The notes under the pieces were generated by a model. That model saw only the letters and a program-made list of their open reading frames with translations. It did not search any database and was not told the origin of the DNA. Source: Lachnospiraceae bacterium (GTDB lineage: Bacteria > Bacillota > Clostridia > Lachnospirales > Lachnospiraceae). From it: a stretch of DNA of 64,000 nt. Position numbers and translations under genes: made by a program. Each line of letters starts with the position of its first letter. Positions within the stretch are counted from its first letter, which is position 1. This document shows, one piece after another, positions 43,141 through 52,789 of this stretch. Location of the stretch: the NCBI GenBank assembly GCA_017503735.1, contig JAFVSN010000052.1, positions 124,001-188,000 of the forward strand, read 5' to 3'.

Positions 43141-45105
43141 ATGGAACAAACGGAAAAGAAAAGAAAACAACGTAAGAGAATGACAGGCAAAATGCAGGCA
43201 ACATTATGGGGCGTATTTTGCCTTTTTCTTGTGGGAATTCTTATTATCATGATAAGGGTTGCTATGGTGGGCGGAAATACGAGTTACGCCAAAGCGTCTC
43301 TTTCGCAAAAAACAGGAACCGACACGGTGTTGCCTTACAAAAGAGGTGATATTTTAGACCGTAACGGAACGGTACTGGCAAAGAGCGAAAAGGTGTATCA
43401 CCTGATTTTAGATTCCCGTTTACTGATGAATAACGAAGAAAGTATAGAACCGACGATACGGGCATTATGCACGGTATACGGATACGAAGAAGGGGAATTA
43501 CGTGCACTGATTGAAGAAAAAAAGGCCAGCGCTTACTATCGGTTGCGCAAGTATATGAGCTATGACGAAATGACGGCATTTAGCACATACATAGCAAGTT
43601 TACCAAAGGAGGAAGACGGTTCCGAGCATAAGGATAAAAAGAAGATTTTAGGTGTGACGTTTGAAGAGGAGTATTTAAGAACCTATCCTTTCGGTTCACT
43701 GGCCTCTCATGTGTTGGGCTTTGCAAAAGCAGACGGTGACGGTACATACGGTATTGAACAGCAGTACAATGATGCTCTGATCGGTGAAAACGGAAGAGTT
43801 TATGATTATTATGATGCGGATCTGAATGTGCAACAGGATACAATTCCGGCACAGGACGGTGCTGTGATTGTATCTACCATTGATGCAAATTTGCAAAGAA
43901 TTGTACAGAAACATACGGAAGATTTTTTGGATGAGATAGGAGCAAAAAACGTCGGTGTTCTTATGATGGAGGTAAATTCGGGAGAAGTATTGACGATGCA
44001 GTCCAATTACAGCTATGATTTGAATAACCCGAGAGATTTGTCCAAGTGGTTTTCGGAAGAAGAAATTGCTGCCATGGACAATGACACTTATTTAGATAAG
44101 TTGTACCAGGTGTGGCGGAATTTCTGTATTCATGATTCCTATGAGCCGGGCTCTACATTTAAACCGTTTACGATTGCTGCGGCATTGGAAGAGGCGGTAA
44201 TTACGCGGGAAGAAACCTTTCTTTGCGATGGTGGGGAACAGGTGGCTGATTATTATATTTCCTGTCATAATCAGTGGGGCCACGGTTTGATTAATGCGGC
44301 ACAAAGTATTATGCATTCTTGTAACGATGTGTTGATGGAAGTGGCAGAAAGAGAAGGCAGAGCGGTTTTTGCCGCATATCAGAGAAGATTCTTATTCGGA
44401 AGACTTACGGGAATTGATTTACCGGGAGAAGTTCCGGGTATTTTGATGGAGGAAGCGGAATTAAATGAAACCGAGCTTGCTACCAGTAGTTTCGGTATGT
44501 CTTTTAATACAACAATGATTCAGTTGGGAGCCGCCTTTTCATCCATGGTAAACGGTGGAATGTATTACGAGCCTCATGTAGTAAAAGAAATCCGAAGTAA
44601 GGATGGAATCGTGATTGATAAAGTGGAACCGAGAGAAGTATGCAGTACGGTTTCAAAAGAAACATCGGAGTTTTTAAGAGACGCATTTTATCTTACGGTA
44701 AAGGAAGGAACGGCAACTGCAGCAAAGATAGATGGTTATTTTATCGGAGGTAAGACCGGAACTGCGCAAAAACTGCCTCGAAGCGAAGGAAAGTATCTGG
44801 TGTCCTTTATCGGATGTGTTCCGGCGGACAATCCTCAGGTAATGATTTATGTTGTTGTTGATGAGGCGGCAGATGAAGAATTGCAGAGCAGGGCATCCAT
44901 CGCTTCAAAACTTGCGGCAGGTATTTTGAATGAGGCGTTACCGTATTTGAAAATTTATCCGGAAACCGAGATTGTTTATCCGAGTTTCGTGATTGATGAA
45001 GAGGATGTGGAAATGACGGTAGGTGAAATCGGAGATACGGGTGTGGTATATGACCCGGAGATGAACGAAGGAAATATGCAGGCAATACCGGATGACATGG
45101 AATAG
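43141..45105 (+). CDS. ftsI: class B penicillin-binding protein (FtsI/PBP2B type)
   Basis: A 654-residue transpeptidase for septal peptidoglycan. It has one N-terminal membrane helix (about 18-38) and a pedestal region beginning YKRGDILDRNG. Active-site motifs are S338-TFK, SCN and K538-TG. There is no PASTA domain, unlike the following paralogue. It probably serves vegetative division with FtsW. It lies 10 bp after ftsL. Confidence 0.92.
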   Translation: MEQTEKKRKQRKRMTGKMQATLWGVFCLFLVGILIIMIRVAMVGGNTSYAKASLSQKTGTDTVLPYKRGDILDRNGTVLAKSEKVYHLILDSRLLMNNEESIEPTIRALCTVYGYEEGELRALIEEKKASAYYRLRKYMSYDEMTAFSTYIASLPKEEDGSEHKDKKKILGVTFEEEYLRTYPFGSLASHVLGFAKADGDGTYGIEQQYNDALIGENGRVYDYYDADLNVQQDTIPAQDGAVIVSTIDANLQRIVQKHTEDFLDEIGAKNVGVLMMEVNSGEVLTMQSNYSYDLNNPRDLSKWFSEEEIAAMDNDTYLDKLYQVWRNFCIHDSYEPGSTFKPFTIAAALEEAVITREETFLCDGGEQVADYYISCHNQWGHGLINAAQSIMHSCNDVLMEVAEREGRAVFAAYQRRFLFGRLTGIDLPGEVPGILMEEAELNETELATSSFGMSFNTTMIQLGAAFSSMVNGGMYYEPHVVKEIRSKDGIVIDKVEPREVCSTVSKETSEFLRDAFYLTVKEGTATAAKIDGYFIGGKTGTAQKLPRSEGKYLVSFIGCVPADNPQVMIYVVVDEAADEELQSRASIASKLAAGILNEALPYLKIYPETEIVYPSFVIDEEDVEMTVGEIGDTGVVYDPEMNEGNMQAIPDDME

Positions 45106-45147
45106 AAATGAAGCGCATAGGATAGTAAAAACGAATTTTGGAATGCT

Positions 45148-47097
45148 ATGAAGCAGATATCGACCAAACAAAGGAAAACCGCATTGTTTGTGATTTGTGT
45201 TCTGATAATCGCAACCGTAGGATTAATCGGCAGACTGATGTATCTGATGATTTTTCACTCAGAGGAATATGCAGTAAGGGCTAAGGATTTACATGAACGG
45301 GAACGCAGTATAAAAGCAGCAAGAGGAATTATATATGACAGAAACGGTGTGATATTGGCGGATAATAAGCCGGTATGTACCGTTTCTGTTATTCACAGTC
45401 AGATTACGGATCCGGAACGTGTGATATCCGTACTATGCGAGGTGTTGGAATTGCCGGAGGAAACGGTCAGAAAGAGAGTAGAGAAAGTTTCTTCCATTGA
45501 ACGCATTAAAGCAAATGTTGCCAAAGAAACAGGGGATTATCTCAGAAGCTTTGAACTTGACGGGGTAATGGTAGATGAAGATTACAAGCGTTATTATCCC
45601 TACGGGACGTTAGCATCAAGAGTGATCGGATTTACCGGTGGGGATAATCAGGGAATTATCGGATTGGAAGTGAAATATGATTCCATGCTCGAAGGAATTC
45701 CCGGAAAAATTTTGACATTGACTACGGCGCACGGAACCGAGATTCCGAATGCGGCAGAAGCAAGAGTAGAGCCTGTTGCGGGAAATTCTCTGACCATCAG
45801 CTTGGATGTCAACATACAACGTTATGCGGAACAGGCTGCCATGAAGGTGCTTGAAGCCAAAGGGGCCAATCATGTCAGTATGATTTTAATGAATCCTCAA
45901 AACGGTGAAATTTATGCGATGGTAAATGTACCGGAATTTGACTTAAATGAACCTTATACACTGAATTCGGAATATAGTACTTTGTCCGGAGGAGCGATAC
46001 TTTCGCAGGAAGAGAAAAACACGCTGTTAAACAGAATGTGGAGAAATCCCTGCATCAGTGATACGTATGAGCCGGGGTCTACCTTTAAAATTATTACCGC
46101 AACAGCAGCGTTTGAGTATGATAAGGTTTCGGTAACCGACCGGTTTTATTGTCCGGGATATAAAATAGTGGAAGACAGGACCATTCATTGTCATAAAGTG
46201 GGAGGACACGGAAGTGAAACGTTTTTAGACGGAATTAAGAATTCCTGCAATCCGGTGTTTATGGAAATCGGGGAGCGAGTAGGGATTAACGGGTTATATG
46301 ATGTGTTCGAGCGTCTTGGCTTGATGAGAAAGACAGGAGTAGATTTGCCGGGAGAAGCATCTTCCATCATGCATAAAACAGAGAACGTAAAAGCGGTGGA
46401 ATTGGCAACCATTTCGTTCGGACAGTCGTTTCAGATTACTCCGTTACAATTACTTTCTGCGGTCAGTACGGTAATTAACGGTGGGAATCGGATTACACCT
46501 CATTTGGGTATCTATGCAAAAAATACCGAAGACAATACGGTGAAGACATATGAATATACGGGAGAAACGGGGATTGTTTCGGAAGAAACCTGTGAAACAA
46601 TGAAAACGCTGTTGGAAGCGGTGGTACATGACGGAACCGGAAAAAGGGCATATCTTCCGGGGGTTCGTATCGGCGGGAAAACGGCTACATCCGAAAAATT
46701 ACCGAGAAGCTCCAATCAATACATTTCCTCTTTTTTGGGATTTGCACCGGCAGAGAATCCGCAGGTGATTGCACTTGTACTGATCGATGAACCGGAAGGC
46801 ATTTATTACGGGGGAACCATTGCGGCACCTGTGATAGCGGAAGTGTTTGATGAAGTATTGCCTTATTTGGGCATTGAGCCGGTTTACTCGGCAGATGAAT
46901 TGAAGCTGGACGGAATCGGAAGCTTTCCTGTGCCGAATCTGGTGGGAATGGCAAAAGAGGAAGCAAGTAAGCTGTTAAAGGCATATGAATTTGATGAAAT
47001 CTATTACTCCGGAGAGGGAAGTGTGGTTACGGAACAGTTTCCGGGAGCAGGAGAAGAGGTTAAGAAAAACACGAACTTGATTCTGTATATGAAATAG
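45148..47097 (+). CDS. spoVD: class B penicillin-binding protein, SpoVD-like, with PASTA domain
   Basis: A 649-residue transpeptidase. It has one membrane helix (about 12-32) and the pedestal with RGIIYDRNGVILA. Motif 1 is S311-TFK and motif 2 is S366-CN. Motif 3 reads K511-T-A where K-T-G is usual. A C-terminal PASTA domain (about 588-649, starting FPVPNLVGMA) matches SpoVD, which makes cortex peptidoglycan. The substitution at motif 3 could change beta-lactam reactivity or substrate geometry. It is adjacent to its vegetative paralogue and a FtsW/SpoVE gene. Confidence 0.9.
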   Translation: MKQISTKQRKTALFVICVLIIATVGLIGRLMYLMIFHSEEYAVRAKDLHERERSIKAARGIIYDRNGVILADNKPVCTVSVIHSQITDPERVISVLCEVLELPEETVRKRVEKVSSIERIKANVAKETGDYLRSFELDGVMVDEDYKRYYPYGTLASRVIGFTGGDNQGIIGLEVKYDSMLEGIPGKILTLTTAHGTEIPNAAEARVEPVAGNSLTISLDVNIQRYAEQAAMKVLEAKGANHVSMILMNPQNGEIYAMVNVPEFDLNEPYTLNSEYSTLSGGAILSQEEKNTLLNRMWRNPCISDTYEPGSTFKIITATAAFEYDKVSVTDRFYCPGYKIVEDRTIHCHKVGGHGSETFLDGIKNSCNPVFMEIGERVGINGLYDVFERLGLMRKTGVDLPGEASSIMHKTENVKAVELATISFGQSFQITPLQLLSAVSTVINGGNRITPHLGIYAKNTEDNTVKTYEYTGETGIVSEETCETMKTLLEAVVHDGTGKRAYLPGVRIGGKTATSEKLPRSSNQYISSFLGFAPAENPQVIALVLIDEPEGIYYGGTIAAPVIAEVFDEVLPYLGIEPVYSADELKLDGIGSFPVPNLVGMAKEEASKLLKAYEFDEIYYSGEGSVVTEQFPGAGEEVKKNTNLILYMK

Positions 47098-47137
47098 ACT
47101 ATAATAAATGAAATGAGATAAGGCAGGGGGAAGAACT

Positions 47138-48289
47138 ATGGAAAAGCCGTTTGTTCGAAAAACTGAATATAAACCGCATACCTATTATGATTATAGCCTG
47201 CTGTTTATCACTTTGATTTTGGTATGTATCGGTTTGGTTATGGTTTACAGTACCAGTTCTTATTATGCGGTAAAACAAAAATTCGGTGACGCGGCATACT
47301 TTTTTAAACGCCAATTGATTTCAGCGGTAATCGGTGCCGTTGTGATGATAATTGTTTCTAAATTCGATTACTTTTTTTACATCAAAGGAATCGGAAAAAA
47401 GTATAAGATTCGTTTTTTGTTTCTTGCATATGCACTTTGTATTGCATTGCAGGTCTATGTTTTGTTTTTCGGAAAAGAAGTAAAAGGTGCAAAACGTTGG
47501 ATTGAGATTCCTTTGGTTGGTACGTTCCAGCCATCGGAGCTCACAAAAATCTGTGTCATTCTTTTGGTGGCATATATTGTCTATGCCGCGCCGAAGCGTT
47601 TGGATAATGTGTTCGGATTTATCCGGGTATTTCTTTATGTATGTCCGTTACTTGCTTTGGTAGCTGCCGAAAATCTCAGTACAGCGATTATCATTGCCGG
47701 AATCACATTTTTGGTTTGTTTTGTTGTGGCTCGCAGAAAAGGTTACTTTTTTGTGGCAGGTATTTTGGCAGTGGGAATGGTTGCTTGTTACATTTTTCTC
47801 GGAGAAGCTTTCCGGGGAGAGCGAATTGATGCATGGTTGAATGTAGAAACTCATGAGAAAGGGTACCAGATTCTACAGGGACTTTATGCCATTGCCTCCG
47901 GCGGACTTTGGGGAAAAGGCCTGGGACAAAGCATGCAAAAGTTAGGGTTTATTCCGGAGTCCCACAATGATATGATTTTTTCGGTAATTTGTGAGGAGTT
48001 AGGTATTGTAGGAGCGCTTGCTATTATTTTATTATATGTTTTGCTTCTTTGGCGCCTGTTTGTAGTGGCAGTAAATGCAAGGGATTTATTCGGCTCTTTG
48101 ATATGCATCGGAATTATGGTACATATTGCCATGCAGGTGATTATTAATATTGCGGTGGTAACAAACACCATACCGTCTACCGGGATACCGTTACCGTTTA
48201 TCAGTTACGGAGGTACGTCACTTGTGGTGTTAATGGCAGAAATGGGAATTGCGCTCAGTGTATCGAACCGGATTGAATATGAAAGATAA
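47138..48289 (+). CDS. ftsW: FtsW/SpoVE family peptidoglycan glycosyltransferase
   Basis: A 383-residue SEDS protein with about ten membrane helices. It has the early segment LVMVYSTSSYYA, KGAKRWIEIP followed by FQPSELTKI, ESHNDMIFSVICEELG (a conserved Glu/Asp region) and the final TGIPLPFISYGGTS. It polymerises lipid II with a partner class B PBP. Sequence does not decide between FtsW and the sporulation paralogue SpoVE; position next to spoVD allows either. RBS AGGGGGAAG. Confidence 0.92.
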   Translation: MEKPFVRKTEYKPHTYYDYSLLFITLILVCIGLVMVYSTSSYYAVKQKFGDAAYFFKRQLISAVIGAVVMIIVSKFDYFFYIKGIGKKYKIRFLFLAYALCIALQVYVLFFGKEVKGAKRWIEIPLVGTFQPSELTKICVILLVAYIVYAAPKRLDNVFGFIRVFLYVCPLLALVAAENLSTAIIIAGITFLVCFVVARRKGYFFVAGILAVGMVACYIFLGEAFRGERIDAWLNVETHEKGYQILQGLYAIASGGLWGKGLGQSMQKLGFIPESHNDMIFSVICEELGIVGALAIILLYVLLLWRLFVVAVNARDLFGSLICIGIMVHIAMQVIINIAVVTNTIPSTGIPLPFISYGGTSLVVLMAEMGIALSVSNRIEYER

Positions 48290-48312
48290 CATTTTTCTGA
48301 TGATTGCATATA

Positions 48313-48355
48313 ATGACATGGAGGAATAAGAACGCCCGGAGAGATGCCATGTCAT
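48313..48355 (+). promoter_or_regulatory. hairpin enclosing the murA start codon
   Basis: ATGACATGG (48313-48321) and CCATGTCAT (48347-48355) are perfect complements around a 25-base loop that holds the ribosome-binding site GGAGAG (48338-48343). The right arm includes ATG 48349. Folding of the mRNA would hide the start codon. Confidence 0.5.
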
Positions 48356-49605
48356 GTATAAGAATAGTCGGTGGAAGGAAACTGGAAGGTGAGGTAATGC
48401 TACAGGGGTCTAAGAATGCGGTGTTACCGATTTTGGCGGCAAGTGTGCTTTGTAACGGTAAGGTTGTGATAAAGCGCTGTCCGAATATCTCCGATGTTCG
48501 GGAATTGTTGCAGGCACTGGACTCTGCCGGAATAAAAAGCTCTTTGCGGGACGGTGAATTGGAAGTAGATACTGTAAATGCGACTCCGATTTTTTTCGGA
48601 CCGGAATATGCAGGGAAGACCAGAGGCGGGGTTTTGCTGTTGGGCGCTTTTTTAGGCAGATTCGGCGAAGCCGGAATGGCATATCCGGGAGGCTGTGTGA
48701 TCGGCGCCCGTCCAATCGATTTGCATTGTAAAGTATTTCGTATGATGCAGGCAAAATTAAAAGAATCGGAAGAGGGCGTTACGGTAAAAGGAAAGTTAAA
48801 GGGCGGAAAAATTAAGTTGCCTTATCCGAGCGTGGGAGCAACAGAGAATGGGATTTTGGCGGCAGTTTGTGCAGAGGGAGTTTCGGTAATCAGCGGAGCA
48901 GCAACGGAACCGGAGGTTACGGAGTTGTGTCGGTTCTTACGGAAGGCCGGTGCCAAAATCAGGGGGATTGGAACTTCGGTACTTGAAATTACCGGAGGTT
49001 CCCGATTACATGGTGTTGAGTATACATTAACAGGAGACCGGATTGTTGCGGGAACCTATCTCGGTGCAACTGCGATGACCGGTGGGGAGATTTTGTTGCG
49101 GGGAACCGAAGGGGTTTGTATGAAGGGGATTTTTGACAGTTTTTCGGCAGCAGGTCTGTCAGTGTCAAGAAATCGGGATTGCATACGCTTACACGCACCG
49201 GGAAAAATCTTACCGATTAAAGAGCTTAAAACGGCACCGTATCCGGGATTCCCTACCGATATGCAATCGCAAATGACAGCAATTCTTTCTTTGGCTGAAG
49301 GGGAAAGTAAAATTTATGAAACGGTGTTTGAATCCCGTTTCGGCGTTGTACCGGAATTGAAAAAAATGGGGGCGGATGTACAGAACGAAGGCCGGTGTAT
49401 AAGGATTCGGGGAGGAAACCGACTGCACGGAGAAACGGTATATGCTACGGATTTACGAACCGGTGCGGCACTTGTGTCGGCAGCACTTGCGGCAGAAGGG
49501 GAAAGTATCGTGTACGGGGACGAATATATTGACAGAGGGTATGAAGATATATGTAAGACGTTTCGGCTTTTGGGTGCGGATATTTCCGAAACGGATGAAA
49601 AATAA
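48349..49605 (+). CDS. murA: UDP-N-acetylglucosamine 1-carboxyvinyltransferase (MurA)
   Basis: A 418-residue enzyme for the first committed step of peptidoglycan synthesis. It starts IRIVGGRKLEGEVMLQGSKN (Lys-Asn pair binding substrate). The fosfomycin-target loop has the active-site Cys116 in YPGGCVIGARPIDLH. FPTDMQSQMTA and an ARG-like RTGAALV segment follow. ATG 48349 gives the standard N-terminus; ATG 48313 lacks a ribosome-binding site. Many Clostridia have two MurA paralogues. Confidence 0.95.
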   Translation: MSCIRIVGGRKLEGEVMLQGSKNAVLPILAASVLCNGKVVIKRCPNISDVRELLQALDSAGIKSSLRDGELEVDTVNATPIFFGPEYAGKTRGGVLLLGAFLGRFGEAGMAYPGGCVIGARPIDLHCKVFRMMQAKLKESEEGVTVKGKLKGGKIKLPYPSVGATENGILAAVCAEGVSVISGAATEPEVTELCRFLRKAGAKIRGIGTSVLEITGGSRLHGVEYTLTGDRIVAGTYLGATAMTGGEILLRGTEGVCMKGIFDSFSAAGLSVSRNRDCIRLHAPGKILPIKELKTAPYPGFPTDMQSQMTAILSLAEGESKIYETVFESRFGVVPELKKMGADVQNEGRCIRIRGGNRLHGETVYATDLRTGAALVSAALAAEGESIVYGDEYIDRGYEDICKTFRLLGADISETDEK

Positions 49606-49626
49606 GACGAGAGTTGGAGAATGGAT

Positions 49627-50370
49627 ATGAGAACGGAAAAAACAGAAGTTCGTAACGGAATAAAGTATCTGATCCGTTTGATGGCGGTGATTGTGATCAT
49701 TGTTTCGGTGGTTCTTCTGCTGGGAAACCTTTATAAAACAGAGAAGATTTCGGTAGAAGGGTTGACGTATTATACGGAAGAGGAATTTATGAATAAGATA
49801 TCTTCCGAAACAGCGAGAAAAAATACGCTGCTGTTTCGGATAGAACAGTTTCGAAACGGGGAACAACGTGTTCCGTATATTGAGTGTTACGATGTGACGG
49901 CAGAAGGGAAGAATGAAATAAAAATACAGGTTTATGAAAAGATTTTAACCGGATGTGTAAAGGTAATGGGACAGTATCTTTATTTTGATAAGGATGGCTA
50001 TGTGACGGAGTCGTCGGTAGAGCGTCTTCCGGGAATACCTATCGTAAAAGGGTTGGAATTTGACCGCATTGTCTTATATGAAAAATTAAAAATTCAAAAA
50101 GATGAGTTATATGATTCGATTTTAAATATATCAAAGTTACTGAAAGAGTATAAAATACCGGCCGAAAGTATCACGTTTAACGGGAAAGGGGAGGCGGAAC
50201 TGGAGCTTGACGGTTTGACGATATTGCTGGGACGACGTACGGCGTACGATTTACCGATACAGCGATTGGCTGATATTTTGCCGGCAGTTTCCGGACGAAA
50301 ATTAAGCATTGATTTATCCGGATATCAGGGCGGGGAACAGGATATTATCGCAAAACCGAAAGAAGATTAA
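49627..50370 (+). CDS. ftsQ: cell division protein FtsQ/DivIB
   Basis: A 247-residue bitopic protein. It has a short cytosolic N-terminus, one membrane helix (about 12-36), and an external POTRA-like domain beginning KISVEGLTYYTEEEF. A beta domain follows, with YFDKDGYV and the ending SIDLSGY. The position between murA and ftsZ is the usual divIB slot. Both ATG 49621 and ATG 49627 are in frame; the latter has GGAG at the better distance. Confidence 0.88.
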   Translation: MRTEKTEVRNGIKYLIRLMAVIVIIVSVVLLLGNLYKTEKISVEGLTYYTEEEFMNKISSETARKNTLLFRIEQFRNGEQRVPYIECYDVTAEGKNEIKIQVYEKILTGCVKVMGQYLYFDKDGYVTESSVERLPGIPIVKGLEFDRIVLYEKLKIQKDELYDSILNISKLLKEYKIPAESITFNGKGEAELELDGLTILLGRRTAYDLPIQRLADILPAVSGRKLSIDLSGYQGGEQDIIAKPKED

Positions 50371-50398
50371 AAAAAAGCGTAAAATATGAAAAAAATGC

Positions 50399-50427
50399 TT
50401 GCTAATTTTACTATTTCAATATATTAT
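50399..50427 (+). promoter_or_regulatory. predicted sigma-A promoter of ftsZ
   Basis: TTGCTA (50399-50404), 17 bp, TATTAT (50422-50427) in the A/T-rich 143-bp gap before ftsZ. It leaves an untranslated leader of roughly 80 bases. Confidence 0.65.
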
Positions 50428-50513
50428 ATAGTATAGAGGATGGGTTTTTTTTGGAAAGAAAACACAACATCTAGTTATTTTGAGGGTTGTGACAGAATAA
50501 AGGAGGAGTCGCC

Positions 50514-51794
50514 GTGCTTGAAATTATGAACAACAATACGGAAGTAGCCGCAAAAATATTGGTGATCGGAGTTGGCGGTGCGGGCAATAATGCCGTAAAC
50601 AGAATGATCGAAGAGGGGATTGGCGGTGTAGAGTTTGTTTGTGTAAATACGGACAAGCAGCATTTAAAGAATTGTAAAGCTTCTCAGTGCATACAAATCG
50701 GTGAGAAGTTGACCAAAGGTCTCGGAGCAGGTGCAAAACCTGAAATCGGTGAAAAAGCAGCGGAAGAGAATATAGAAGAGTTAACCCAGATTATCAAAGG
50801 TGCGGATATGGTATTTGTAACCTGCGGTATGGGTGGCGGTACCGGTACCGGTGCAGCACCGGTGGTTGCCGGAATTGCAAAAGGGATGGGTATTTTAACG
50901 GTCGGTATTGTAACAAAGCCGTTTACTTTTGAACATAAGGTGCGTATGGCAAATGCGGTTGCGGGAATCGAAAAGCTGAAGCAGAATGTAGATTCTCTTA
51001 TTGTGGTACCGAATGATAAGTTACTTGAAATTGTAGATCGTCGTACCTCCATGCCGGAAGCATTAAAGAAAGCTGATGAAGTGTTACAGCAAGGTGTACA
51101 GGGTATTACGGATTTGATTAACCTTCCGGCACTCATTAACCTTGACTTTGCGGATGTACAGACGGTTATGCAGGATAAAGGCGTGGCACATATCGGTATC
51201 GGTGTCGGTACCGGTGAACAAAAGTGCTTAGATGCGGTACATAAGGCAGTATCCAGTCCGCTTTTGGAAACAAAGATTCAGGGCGCAAGCCATGTCATTT
51301 TAAATGTTTCCGGAGATGTCAGCCTGATTGAGGTAAATGAGGCTGCAACGGAAGTACAGTTGCTGGCGGGAGAAAATGCAAATATCATTTTTGGTGCAAT
51401 GTATGACGAGACCATGCAGGATCAGGCAGTGATTACGGTAATTGCTACCGGTCTCCAGGAGAACGGAACCGGTTTTTCACGTCAGACGGGACAGTTTGGA
51501 GCGAAGACACCGGGTGTTTCCCTTCCGGGATTTTTAAGCCGTGGTAATTTCTCTGCTTCCAATACGACTGCACCGGCAGACAGAGGAACCATGGAACAGT
51601 TTGACTATACGTTTGATCCGAATGCGGTACGGCCGAAAACAACCGCTTCCGATTTTAAGCCGGCAGGAGCAAATCCGTATGCCAATCGTTCCTCGAATCC
51701 GATGTTCGGAAGACAGGAGAACGGAGCAACGGAGGGAGAAGAAAAAATAAAGATTCCGCCGTTTATTCAGAATTATTCTTCAAAGAAAAAATAA
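50514..51794 (+). CDS. ftsZ: cell division protein FtsZ
   Basis: A 426-residue tubulin-like GTPase forming the division ring. It has [15 protein letters not shown] near the start, the tubulin signature [11 protein letters not shown], and [11 protein letters not shown] (T7-loop region). A variable linker (about 325-405) precedes the C-terminal peptide [15 protein letters not shown], which binds partner proteins. The start is GTG 50514 after AAGGAGGAG. It has its own promoter and a terminator, so it is separable from the dcw operon. Confidence 0.98.
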   Translation: MLEIMNNNTEVAAKILVIGVGGAGNNAVNRMIEEGIGGVEFVCVNTDKQHLKNCKASQCIQIGEKLTKGLGAGAKPEIGEKAAEENIEELTQIIKGADMVFVTCGMGGGTGTGAAPVVAGIAKGMGILTVGIVTKPFTFEHKVRMANAVAGIEKLKQNVDSLIVVPNDKLLEIVDRRTSMPEALKKADEVLQQGVQGITDLINLPALINLDFADVQTVMQDKGVAHIGIGVGTGEQKCLDAVHKAVSSPLLETKIQGASHVILNVSGDVSLIEVNEAATEVQLLAGENANIIFGAMYDETMQDQAVITVIATGLQENGTGFSRQTGQFGAKTPGVSLPGFLSRGNFSASNTTAPADRGTMEQFDYTFDPNAVRPKTTASDFKPAGANPYANRSSNPMFGRQENGATEGEEKIKIPPFIQNYSSKKK

Positions 51795-51807
51795 AAAATG
51801 TTTGATA

Positions 51808-51846
51808 GGAGCTATGCAGCATATGGTTTGCATAGCTCTTTTTTTG
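51808..51846 (+). terminator. intrinsic terminator of ftsZ
   Basis: GAGCTATGCA (51809-51818) pairs with TGCATAGCTC (51829-51838), followed by seven T. It insulates the spoIIG promoter just downstream. Confidence 0.93.
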
Positions 51847-51854
51847 TGATTTTT

Positions 51855-51928
51855 TGTCGAATTATGCGATTGAAATTGGGAAAAATCCCCATTTATTTAC
51901 AAAAAATGTAAATGATATGTTGTATAAT
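51855..51928 (+). promoter_or_regulatory. spoIIG-type promoter with 0A box and long spacer
   Basis: A perfect Spo0A box TGTCGAA lies at 51855-51861. The -35 TTTACA (51896-51901) and -10 TATAAT (51923-51928) are 21 bp apart. The Bacillus spoIIG promoter also has an abnormally long spacer (22 bp) and needs Spo0A~P to fire. TTTACA-N5-TGTAAA at 51896-51912 forms an inverted repeat around the -35. Confidence 0.8.
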
Positions 51929-51946
51929 GGAGGAAAGACAAGGGAG

Positions 51947-52789
51947 GTGGAATGGGTAAAGATATATTTAGACAGTTACATAGCAACAGGGTTCTGGTTG
52001 CATTTATTGTGTCTGTATTTATGCAGCGTTGTTCGCGAAAAGCGGAACGGAAAAATTAAAGTAAAAAAAATCGCAATGGCTGCGCTGGTGTGTACCGGAG
52101 TAGATACGGTAACGATGTTTTTGGCGGTTGGTATGACAGAATACAGTCCTGTTTTTTTTATTTTCATTTCCGTGACCGGTCTTTTTCTCGGAGGGTGGAT
52201 TGCATACGGAAGGCGGAAACTGATACAGAATACACTGTTACTGTTTTCGGTGACGGCACTGTTTGCAGGTTTTTTTCAATTGATTCCGATCAAAAATGCG
52301 GGAATGTTTTGTTTCATCGGAATACTTTGTCTCCCGATGTGTATTTCCGGTGTGAACGGAATTTTCCGGACGAAACAGACACAGATGTCAATTTATAAAG
52401 CAATGCTTTATCAAAACGAAAAGGAAGCCAGCTTGTCTGCTTTTATGGATACGGGAAATCGTTTGCGGTTATACGGCAGTTCGATACCTGTTGTATTGGT
52501 GGATGAGATATATCTTGCGGAATGGATAAAAGAGGCGGAACGGGTGATGCCTCAAAAGTTGGTTTTTTTACCATATAAAGGAGTTGGCGGGAAAGGAATT
52601 TTACATGGAGTCAGATTGCGCATTGCACTGTTTCTTGAAAACGGGCAGATGCTTTCGGGGGAAGTGGCGGCAATGGCAACGGAACACAGATTATTTCACG
52701 GATGTGTGTATCAAATGATATTGCAGCCGGAAGTGTTATCCATGGTTTGTGTAACAAATGCACAGGAAGGAGAAAAAAATGTTGTTTAA
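51947..52789 (+). CDS. spoIIGA: SpoIIGA, pro-sigma-E processing aspartic protease
   Basis: About 280 residues. The N-terminal half has about five membrane helices. The C-terminal half is a retropepsin-like domain with FMDTGNRL (catalytic Asp about 168) and [12 protein letters not shown]. It cleaves pro-sigma-E in the mother cell. The start is unclear. The family start MKIYLD aligns with VKIYLD, where V is encoded by GTA at 51956. GTG 51947 is the nearest in-frame conventional start, while the well-placed ATG 51952 is out of frame. The end overlaps sigE by 11 bp. Confidence 0.88.
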   Translation: MEWVKIYLDSYIATGFWLHLLCLYLCSVVREKRNGKIKVKKIAMAALVCTGVDTVTMFLAVGMTEYSPVFFIFISVTGLFLGGWIAYGRRKLIQNTLLLFSVTALFAGFFQLIPIKNAGMFCFIGILCLPMCISGVNGIFRTKQTQMSIYKAMLYQNEKEASLSAFMDTGNRLRLYGSSIPVVLVDEIYLAEWIKEAERVMPQKLVFLPYKGVGGKGILHGVRLRIALFLENGQMLSGEVAAMATEHRLFHGCVYQMILQPEVLSMVCVTNAQEGEKNVV

